A program made the position numbers and the translations under genes. The notes under the pieces are model-generated. The model did no database searches. It was not told the DNA's origin and saw only the letters and a list, made by a program, of their open reading frames with translations. Positions 15,064 through 20,946 of a stretch of DNA of 20,946 nucleotides are shown in pieces (position 1 is the stretch's first letter; the number at the start of each line of letters is the position of its first letter). This stretch comes from UBA6921 sp031363085 (GTDB lineage Bacteria; Pseudomonadota; Gammaproteobacteria; SG8-11), in the NCBI GenBank assembly GCA_031363085.1, contig JANLTU010000028.1, positions 1 through 20,946 on the forward strand, read 5' to 3'.

Positions 15064-15837
15064 ATGGTTGTACCGCTTTTCGTGAGTCTGACGCTGGCGG
15101 GTATTGCCCCCGCAGGTGACGCGATGTGGGGCGATGTCGGCTTCGGCTTTTATCCAACCAACAGCCAAAAAGTTGCACCTAACGGATTGGTGTACGCACC
15201 GATGTTTCGCTTGATCGGTGACATCAGTGTCGGTAGCCGGGATTTATACTTGTTTGTCACTTCAGCGTACTACACCGAAAAGCCCACGCCCGGTGAGACC
15301 ACAAATAAGAGCCAGGGCTCGTTTGACTTTACCAAGCGGCAGTACGACTTCAATATCGGCGGCGCTTTTGCGACGGGTGAGGATACTGAAATCCGCTTCT
15401 GGGCATATTCACAAAGCAACATTAACCGTGGCCGAGATTTGAACAAACCCTTCGGATACAAAGACGGCTTCGCCAGTTCGGTGCGTTATTACCTTGCCGA
15501 TGAAGTGGTGACGCATGGCTACATGGGAGTTGGCTACTATTTTACCAAGGAGCTGGTGGACACGAACGGTGATGCGTATACGCCCAGTTTTTTTACCGAG
15601 ATAAATTACACCCGGCTGTTAGGTTCGGGGTTGCACGCGTACGGACAGGCGGTGATTCAGGGCGAACGCAGCCACGGCATTAAAGAAATCGACACGCAAT
15701 TGGGGCTGACTTACAAAATGAACGGGAGAGGTAAGACCACAGCACAATTATTTTTCGAGAATGATATCGGTCAGCGGGGAGGGGCTGAGCGACGCCGAAT
15801 ACTATTAGAGTTCCGTCGTTCGTTTCAAGGTAGTTGA
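15064..15837 (+). CDS. Predicted outer-membrane beta-barrel protein, 257 aa, unknown function
   Basis: The first 20 residues (VVPLFVSLTLAGIAPAGDA) look like a signal peptide with cleavage after GDA, though the n-region lacks the usual Lys/Arg. The rest alternates polar and hydrophobic residues with many Tyr, Phe and Gly (DLYLFVTSAYYTE, VRYYLADEVV, GYMGVGYYF, TAQLFFEND), as in transmembrane beta-strands. The last strand, RILLEFRRSF, with an aromatic residue three from the end resembles a barrel-assembly signal. ATG 15064 has GGAGA upstream, and an in-frame stop at 15046 excludes a longer start. It overlaps the convergent damX-like gene by 13 bp at the 3' ends. It lies between gltB and damX, where Pseudomonas has no such gene, so it is probably an insertion. 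Family not recognised; role unknown. Confidence 0.7.
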   Translation: MVVPLFVSLTLAGIAPAGDAMWGDVGFGFYPTNSQKVAPNGLVYAPMFRLIGDISVGSRDLYLFVTSAYYTEKPTPGETTNKSQGSFDFTKRQYDFNIGGAFATGEDTEIRFWAYSQSNINRGRDLNKPFGYKDGFASSVRYYLADEVVTHGYMGVGYYFTKELVDTNGDAYTPSFFTEINYTRLLGSGLHAYGQAVIQGERSHGIKEIDTQLGLTYKMNGRGKTTAQLFFENDIGQRGGAERRRILLEFRRSFQGS

Positions 15838-17357
15838 ATTGGCTGAACAGTGGTTGGTGACGTCGCTGCCGCTGTTCCCGCAGGCTGTTCAGTCGCCTCG
15901 GCCGCTTCTTGTGGCTTGTTGATCTCGCTCTGCACCGCGCGCAGGCGCCGTACCCAGGTCCCACGCATTAACTCCTCCGGCAGTGCCGCGCGGGCTTGTT
16001 TGGCGCTGGCAAAATCTGCATAGACTCCAGTGACCAAACCGAACCATGGCTTGCCCTTGCGTGAAGCGCTAAACACGGCAGCAGGATCGGTCAGGCTATA
16101 TTTTTTCAGCGCGCGGCGGATATCGCCCTCTTGCGAGGACCCGGCGATTTGCAGCGTGTAAGCCTCTGGATTTTGTGCCAGTAGCCAGTCGTGGCGTTGT
16201 GGCTTGTTTTTCGTGGGCGAACGCGAGGCTGCCGTGGGTGGTGGTGTTGGCGGATCGACAGGTATGGCTTGAGCTATAGGCGCAGCCGGTTCTTGCTCCG
16301 CTTCAGGTGCGATCACGACCGCTTCTACCGACGCTGCCAGTAGGCTAGACGGACTAGGCGCAGATACTTCTGTCGGCACTGCACTGGCAACTTCTGCCAC
16401 GGGTGCCGGGGCTTGTTGGGGTAGTTCAGTCACCGCGTGCGAAACAATTGGGGGTGTTTCGAACCACTGATTGATCGAGTCCTGGAATACGAAGACAAAG
16501 ACCAATGCCGCTGCAATCGACATAGCGCCCAGCAGATAGCGTGGTGTAGCCCACGAATAATTGAGTAGGAAGGAACTTGGGTGTGAAGCATGGCGTACTG
16601 AACGCTGAGCGATCAAGGCGTTGATATTGCCCGGCCATCCCGATGAAGCACGCGCAATGCGCCGAATTTCTCGATCCTGAAAATCAACTGCGCTACTGTT
16701 GCCACGTCTATTGTGCTGCACATGCTGGATATAAGCGGCGGTTTCATCGGCGGCAAGTGGTCGTAACTCGGTCGCTTTTACCCGGTGGCGTACACTCGGG
16801 CCGAGCAAAGTTATTTTTTCACGTTGCTGGGCAAACAACACCAAGTTCAGCAGGTTACGTCCTGCGTCGCCACGTAAGTCAGCCAGCGTCTCAAGGAACG
16901 GATAGGCGTCGTTCGCCAGATGGTCGGCGTCATCGATAAATACGATGCAGTGGTAGCCCTTGCGTTGCAGCAAGTCCAATTGCTCTTTGATTTGGGCGAT
17001 GGATTGTCCAGCGGCGGTTGGCATGGCGACCAGCTTGAATGAATTCAGCACCGCATCACAGACCATTTGCGTGGTCAAGGTGCGATCCGCCGACACGGTA
17101 ATGGCATGAATATTGGGACCGCCGCGCGCAATCATTTCGCGCAACAAGGTACTTTTACCGCTGCCGGCAGGGCCGTGTATGAGCAAGACCAAGTCACTGT
17201 AGCGCGCCAGATAAAGCGCCATATCCAGCGTGGTGCGACGCGACGTGGCACTGAAATACGGCAAGTGAGTCTCGACCGCACCGAGCGCAATTGGAGTTTC
17301 CTCAAGCGGTGCGGCGGGGAGGGCGACATCAAAATGTGCATCGTAGTTAATTTGCAT
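15825..17357 (-). CDS. damX: DamX-like AAA ATPase with transmembrane segment and SPOR domain
   Basis: 510 aa with three parts. The cytoplasmic ATPase region (about 30-260) has Walker A GPAGSGKST (62-70) and Walker B CIVFIDDADHL (137-147), in the style of ExeA-type AAA proteins. One membrane segment lies at about 274-292 (LLGAMSIAAALVFVFVF). A Pro/Ala-rich periplasmic linker (about 300-390) leads to a SPOR domain at about 399-476 (YTLQIAGSSQEGDIRRAL, then WFGLVTGVYADFASAKQARA). SPOR domains bind denuded septal peptidoglycan, so a role at the division site is expected by analogy with DamX. The ATPase part is like the longer versions in Pseudomonas relatives. It follows the WGR gene by six bases and is the last gene of the aroB series. 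ATG 17357 has only a weak ribosome site, suggesting coupling to upstream translation. The symbol is by analogy. Confidence 0.88.
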   Translation of the reverse strand: MQINYDAHFDVALPAAPLEETPIALGAVETHLPYFSATSRRTTLDMALYLARYSDLVLLIHGPAGSGKSTLLREMIARGGPNIHAITVSADRTLTTQMVCDAVLNSFKLVAMPTAAGQSIAQIKEQLDLLQRKGYHCIVFIDDADHLANDAYPFLETLADLRGDAGRNLLNLVLFAQQREKITLLGPSVRHRVKATELRPLAADETAAYIQHVQHNRRGNSSAVDFQDREIRRIARASSGWPGNINALIAQRSVRHASHPSSFLLNYSWATPRYLLGAMSIAAALVFVFVFQDSINQWFETPPIVSHAVTELPQQAPAPVAEVASAVPTEVSAPSPSSLLAASVEAVVIAPEAEQEPAAPIAQAIPVDPPTPPPTAASRSPTKNKPQRHDWLLAQNPEAYTLQIAGSSQEGDIRRALKKYSLTDPAAVFSASRKGKPWFGLVTGVYADFASAKQARAALPEELMRGTWVRRLRAVQSEINKPQEAAEATEQPAGTAAATSPTTVQPIQLP

Positions 17358-17363
17358 AGCCGG

Positions 17364-17612
17364 TTATCGATAGGTGCCTTGAATGAATACGACATGGTAG
17401 CCACGGCTCACTTGAGCATCGCGGGTCTGCATTAACGCCTGCTCGGCCGCGTCGCGCGTGTCGAAGAGTTCGCGTTTCACGCGCCCACTTGAACCCTGGT
17501 TACCCCATTCCTTAATTACCACCCAGCCTTCCAGTAAATCTTGCTGTAAAAACACTTGGTAAAACTTTGGCGGGCTATTCGCCTCGGCCGTTTTTTGCAT
17601 GTAGATGCGCAT
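17364..17612 (-). CDS. WGR domain protein, 82 aa
   Basis: A single-domain protein with the WGR fold: YQVFLQQDLLEGWVVIKEWG at 18-37, then NQGSSGRVKRELFDTRDAAE, with the family motif W-G-x-x-G-S present as WGNQGSSG. The Arg of the namesake WGR is Asn here (WGN). In eukaryotic PARPs and in some bacterial regulators the WGR domain contacts nucleic acid. The role of free-standing bacterial WGR proteins is unclear. ATG 17612 follows the dgt stop by one base (TGACATG) and the stop is six bases before damX, so it is certainly co-transcribed and probably translationally coupled. Its position directly after a dNTP hydrolase suggests a nucleic-acid or nucleotide-linked role, but that is only inference. 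Confidence 0.85.
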   Translation of the reverse strand: MRIYMQKTAEANSPPKFYQVFLQQDLLEGWVVIKEWGNQGSSGRVKRELFDTRDAAEQALMQTRDAQVSRGYHVVFIQGTYR

Positions 17613-17613
17613 G

Positions 17614-18759
17614 TCAGCTAAGTCTCATGGGGCTGAAAATGCGTTCGTGTTCGGCAATCGCGTAGCGGTCGGTCATGCCGGCAATGTAATCGGCGATGGC
17701 GCGGGCTAGGCCATCGGCGCCTTCGTTTGTCTGATCGTGTGTCGCACGTGCATAGGGATCCGGCGGTAGCAGACGCGCATCGTCGATGAAGGCGTCGAAT
17801 AATTCCCGAATCACTTTCTTGGCCTTGGCGGTCATGCGCTGCACCCGGTAATGCTGGTACAGGTGCGTACGCAAGAAACGCTTGAGCTCCAGATGCATAT
17901 CGCGCATCGCGGGGCTGAAGGTGACCAGCGCATCGCGATGTCGGCGTACTGCATCTGCCGTACCGACTGCTGCTGCGGCAATCGCGTCACGGGTATGTTC
18001 AATCAGATCCGATACTTGGCGGTTTATCATACGGCGGATGATTTCGTGAATAGTGCGACGCGCCGCAAGATTTGGGTACAGTTGCTTGACGATAACGTGT
18101 TGGTCGCGAAACAAACGCACCTCGTCGAGTTGCTCAATCGTCAACAAACCGGCGCGTAAACCGTCATCGACGTCGTGATTATTGTAGGCGATTTCATCGG
18201 CGACGTTGGCAAGCTGTGCTTCCAGGCCGGGTTGCTGGTTGTTGATAAAACGTTCGCCCACGTCACCCAAGCGTTGCGCATGCTTACGCGAACAATGTTT
18301 CAAAATGCCTTCGCGCGTTTCAAAGGTGAGATTGAGCCCGTCGAATTGCGCGTATTTTTCTTCCAGCTCGTCGACCACCCGCAGCGACTGCAAGTTGTGC
18401 TCGAAGCCGCCATGCTCGCGCATGCATTCGTTGAGCACGTCCTGCCCGGCATGGCCAAACGGTGTGTGGCCTAGGTCGTGTGCGAGTGCGATGGCTTCGG
18501 TCAAGTCTTCGTCGAGTTGTAAAAAGCGCGCGATGGAGCGGCCGATTTGCGCCACTTCGATGGAGTGGGTGAGGCGCGTGCGGAACATGTCGCCTTCGTG
18601 ATTCACAAACACCTGGGTTTTGTATTCCAGGCGCCGGAACGCCGCCGAGTGCACGATGCGGTCGCGGTCGCGTTGATATTCGCTGCGCGCTTCCGGCGGC
18701 GGCTCGTTAAAGCGGCGACCGCGCGAGTGTTCAGGGTGGGCAGCGTAGGGCGCGAGCAT
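17614..18759 (-). CDS. dgt: Deoxyguanosinetriphosphate triphosphohydrolase-like protein (HD domain)
   Basis: Hydrolyses dNTPs to deoxynucleosides and triphosphate, affecting dNTP pools. 381 aa from ATG 18759. HD-domain metal ligands are visible: H65 (FRTRLTHSIEV), H94-D95 (ALAHDLGHTPFGHAG), and D188 (NVADEIAYNNHD). Length and the RSEYQRDRDRIVHSAAFRRLEYKTQVF N-terminal block match the shorter type 2 family rather than the 505-aa E. coli Dgt. Substrate preference within dNTPs cannot be told. The frame extends upstream to an ATG at 18801 inside aroB. I prefer 18759, which lies seven bases after the aroB stop and fits the family. It forms the second gene of the aroB-dgt-wgr-damX run. Confidence 0.93.
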   Translation of the reverse strand: MLAPYAAHPEHSRGRRFNEPPPEARSEYQRDRDRIVHSAAFRRLEYKTQVFVNHEGDMFRTRLTHSIEVAQIGRSIARFLQLDEDLTEAIALAHDLGHTPFGHAGQDVLNECMREHGGFEHNLQSLRVVDELEEKYAQFDGLNLTFETREGILKHCSRKHAQRLGDVGERFINNQQPGLEAQLANVADEIAYNNHDVDDGLRAGLLTIEQLDEVRLFRDQHVIVKQLYPNLAARRTIHEIIRRMINRQVSDLIEHTRDAIAAAAVGTADAVRRHRDALVTFSPAMRDMHLELKRFLRTHLYQHYRVQRMTAKAKKVIRELFDAFIDDARLLPPDPYARATHDQTNEGADGLARAIADYIAGMTDRYAIAEHERIFSPMRLS

Positions 18760-18766
18760 GACAGTT

Positions 18767-19873
18767 TTAGAATCCAAGGCCGCGTTGGGGGCGCAGCGCA
18801 TGATGCTCGTCGATGGTGGCGTGCAGTAGTGCGGGATCGAAATCGGCGGTGACCACCGCGTTACCTAAACCGCGCAGCAATACCAAACGTATTTTTCCGT
18901 TGAGCACTTTTTTGTCCACACCCATCAGTTCAATGAAGCGGTCGGTGTCCAAATCCGCCGGGCCGCGTGTAGGCAAGTGCGCGCGGTCGATCAGGCGGTC
19001 GATGCGCTGCACGTCCTCACGGCTCAGCCAGCCCAGGCGCATCGACATGTCGGCCGCCATCAACATGCCCACGCCAACGCCTTCGCCGTGCAACCAGGAG
19101 TGGTAGCCGGTGCCGGTTTCAATCGCGTGACCGAAGGTGTGGCCAAAGTTGAGCGTCGCACGCACGCCGCCTTCTTTTTCGTCGGCAGCGACCACCTCGG
19201 CCTTGTTGCGGCAGGAACGTTCGATGGCATAAGCGAGTGCTTGCGGATCGCGCGCGCTGAGTTTTTCCATGTTGTCTTCCAGCCAGCGGAAGAACTCCAT
19301 ATCGCGGATCAAGCCGTATTTAATGATCTCGGCGAGGCCCGCGCTCAGTTCGCGATCCTCCAGCGTATTCAGCGTATCGGTGTCGGCCAGCACACCCACC
19401 GGTTGGTGAAATGCGCCGATCATATTTTTGCCCAGCGCATGATTCACGCCGGTTTTGCCGCCCACCGAGGAGTCCACCTGTGCCAGCAAGGTGGTGGGGA
19501 TTTGCAAGTAATTCACGCCGCGCTGATAACAGGCCGCAGCAAAGCCAGTGATGTCGCCAACCACGCCACCACCCAGAGCAACCAGAGTAGTCTGGCGACT
19601 GTGACGCTTGCTGAGTAAGGCGTCGAACACCAGGTTGAGCGTCTCCAAATTTTTAAAGCGTTCGCCGTCGGGCAGCACCACGCTGTCGCAGACGTGATTG
19701 CGAAACAGCGCCAGGGTTTTTTGCAGATACAACGGCGCCACGGTGGTGTTGCTGACGATGCACACCTGCGCTCCCGTAACGTGGCTTGCCACCAGTTCGG
19801 GCTGGTTCAATAAACCGGCGCCGATATGGATCGGGTAACTCCGGTCGCCTAGATTTACACGCAGGGTTTTCAT
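18767..19873 (-). CDS. aroB: 3-dehydroquinate synthase
   Basis: Second step of the shikimate pathway: DAHP to 3-dehydroquinate, NAD- and metal-dependent, cytoplasmic. 368 aa, standard length. Conserved parts: PDGERFKNLET (69-79), ALGGGVVGDITGFAAACYQRG for NAD (99-119), PTTLLAQVDSSVGGKTGVNH (126-145), and metal ligands E182 (AGLAEIIKYG), H245 (NFGHTFGHAIE) and H262 (HGEGVGVGM). ATG 19873 fits the family start. A TGTATACT at 19910-19903 on minus could be its -10 box, about 30 bp upstream. Unusually, aroK, which normally precedes aroB in gammaproteobacteria, is absent. The upstream neighbour is a divergent fliK-like gene, so aroB here heads its own transcript. Confidence 0.97.
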   Translation of the reverse strand: MKTLRVNLGDRSYPIHIGAGLLNQPELVASHVTGAQVCIVSNTTVAPLYLQKTLALFRNHVCDSVVLPDGERFKNLETLNLVFDALLSKRHSRQTTLVALGGGVVGDITGFAAACYQRGVNYLQIPTTLLAQVDSSVGGKTGVNHALGKNMIGAFHQPVGVLADTDTLNTLEDRELSAGLAEIIKYGLIRDMEFFRWLEDNMEKLSARDPQALAYAIERSCRNKAEVVAADEKEGGVRATLNFGHTFGHAIETGTGYHSWLHGEGVGVGMLMAADMSMRLGWLSREDVQRIDRLIDRAHLPTRGPADLDTDRFIELMGVDKKVLNGKIRLVLLRGLGNAVVTADFDPALLHATIDEHHALRPQRGLGF

Positions 19874-20075
19874 GAAAATCTCGTGGGGTTTATGCGCGAA
19901 AAAGTATACAGGAAATGGCGGGGGGCGCGCTAAATGCCAGAGTCTTCCACTACAAGATGAGTCTGAAGTAAGCAGATCCTGTTGCTCAGGATGGGAGCAT
20001 GAACGCCCTCATGAATAACTTTGCGCTGCACACGATTGAACAGGCTCGAACCAGCATGGCTTGAGTTTTACCCCC

Positions 20076-20091
20076 TGGCACACCAATTGCT
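20076..20091 (+). promoter_or_regulatory. Sigma-54 (RpoN) promoter of the fliK-like gene
   Basis: TGGCAC (20076-20081) and TTGCT (20087-20091) match the -24/-12 consensus TGGCAC-N5-TTGCW exactly, with GG and GC twelve bases apart. It lies 36 bp before the GTG start at 20128. An enhancer-dependent activator such as FleQ/FlrC would be expected, as for flagellar genes in Pseudomonas and Vibrio. I did not identify its binding site. Confidence 0.85.
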
Positions 20092-20127
20092 GATGAGTGC
20101 TTGACTTGAATCTTTTGGGAGGGTGCC

Positions 20128-20946
20128 GTGACTCAACAGCTCAGTGCTTTACCGCGTGTGCAACCGACTACGGCCGCGCATCCGGCCGCCGCGCTCACTT
20201 CCGCAAACGATGCAGAGCCCGCATTTGCGGATACGCTCGAAAGTACGTTGGACGAGATAGCTGCTGATGATGATGCCGAGTCGTCGTCAATAACTGGCAC
20301 AAAGTCGACGGCTATTGACGATGCGCTCGGCCTGATCCTGCCTCCGGGCATCGGGACCGACAGCGGCAATCGCTCGCCGCAGAGCGGAAGCGATTTACCG
20401 CCCGACCTGCAATGGATGGATGCGAACAGCGCGTTGCCGCCGGTACTGCTTGAGGCGCAAACGGTGGTCGATGCCGCTGTGTCGCAACCGATGCCGCCCG
20501 CCCCGACGCCCGATGTCAAGGTTGCCTTAGGCGATATGGCCGCGCCGGCCAGCGAAATTATCGCGGCCTTGCCCACACCGGCACGCGCCCCGGCGTCAGC
20601 CCAGGCATCAGTTTCCACCGCAGCCTCGGTGTTGGTTGCGGACGCGCTTAATGCGCGGGAGGCGTTGGCGTTGCCCACGCACGCAGCAGCGCAAACCGCC
20701 ACTCAGGATCAGCAGGCGCAGCAGCAGCGCACGCAGAAAGATTTGGAATCGTTAACCAGCTTTGCCTCGGTGCTGGTGCCAGTGAAGGAACGCGGCGCTG
20801 AGCCGCCGGCAATGTTGAGTCCTGCAACCGCCGAGATGGTGACGGCGAACAGCAGCGTGCCGCCATTCACTGCCAGCGCGCTCGTTGCGCCGCACCTTGT
20901 TACCACATCCTCGGCGGCCTTAGGAAAAGTTGACCTAGCGATTCCA
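20128..20946 (+). CDS. fliK: Flagellar hook-length control protein FliK, N-terminal part (cut by the window)
   Basis: GTG 20128 follows GGGAGGG with good spacing. The frame is open for 273 codons to the window end, so no stop is seen. The protein is Ala/Pro/Ser/Gln-rich and low in complexity, with no signal peptide or membrane segment. It begins MTQQLSALPRVQPTTAAHPA and later reads SGSDLPPDLQWMD. FliK N-terminal halves are characteristically disordered, Ala/Pro/Gln-rich and carry a LPP element, while the conserved domain is C-terminal and out of view here. The strong sigma-54 promoter supports a flagellar gene. In FliK proteins this region acts as a secreted ruler that sets hook length and switches export specificity. 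The identification rests on composition and promoter, so it is moderate. Confidence 0.62.
   Translation, partial: MTQQLSALPRVQPTTAAHPAAALTSANDAEPAFADTLESTLDEIAADDDAESSSITGTKSTAIDDALGLILPPGIGTDSGNRSPQSGSDLPPDLQWMDANSALPPVLLEAQTVVDAAVSQPMPPAPTPDVKVALGDMAAPASEIIAALPTPARAPASAQASVSTAASVLVADALNAREALALPTHAAAQTATQDQQAQQQRTQKDLESLTSFASVLVPVKERGAEPPAMLSPATAEMVTANSSVPPFTASALVAPHLVTTSSAALGKVDLAIP

Overview
The window looks like a piece of a gammaproteobacterial chromosome. The housekeeping genes are GC-rich. Going from aroB towards hemE, the order aroB, damX-like, gltB, gltD, hemE, together with a separate rpmE, nuclease, malic enzyme block, recalls the arrangement I know from Pseudomonas. A sigma-54 type promoter in front of a fliK-like gene also fits a flagellated gammaproteobacterium. 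I cannot name a genus from sequence alone.

Region 1 (1-4212) is a chromosomal integron. A full-length integron integrase (3194-4189, +) lies next to an attI-like site (about 3072-3120). From there a cassette array runs leftwards on the minus strand to the window edge. Five attC sites are visible, at 2518-2572, 1983-2045, 1493-1578, 818-889 and 75-132. They delimit cassettes carrying a 53-aa Cys-containing protein plus an antisense 94-aa gene, a small three-helix membrane protein, an apparently non-coding cassette, a membrane-anchored helical protein, and a 227-aa protein with an RNKxxAH motif. The last attC is cut inside its R' box by what reads as the 5' end of a group II intron (1-74, minus), probably of the attC-targeting class C type. 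The array is more AT-rich than the chromosome to its right.

Region 2 (4224-7266, +) holds rpmE (zinc-type L31) with its own promoter and terminator, a secreted staphylococcal-nuclease-like protein whose start overlaps that terminator, a short-form malic enzyme, and a Uma2-family protein. A hairpin separates this block from the convergent hemE.

Region 3 (7272-14519, -) is gltB-gltD, the glutamate synthase large and small subunits with overlapping stop and start codons, followed by hemE. A spacer of about 540 bp without a convincing gene precedes gltB.

Region 4 (15064-19873) has an orphan outer-membrane-type beta-rich protein (+), convergent with a minus-strand run aroB, dgt, WGR-domain protein, damX-like AAA/SPOR protein. 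These four are nearly contiguous and probably one operon.

Region 5 (20076-20946, +) has a near-perfect -24/-12 promoter and the start of a fliK-like gene that runs off the window.

The most unusual content is the integron: its intron-interrupted attC, its structured attI-intI junction, and a 15-bp near-identical repeat bracketing intI.
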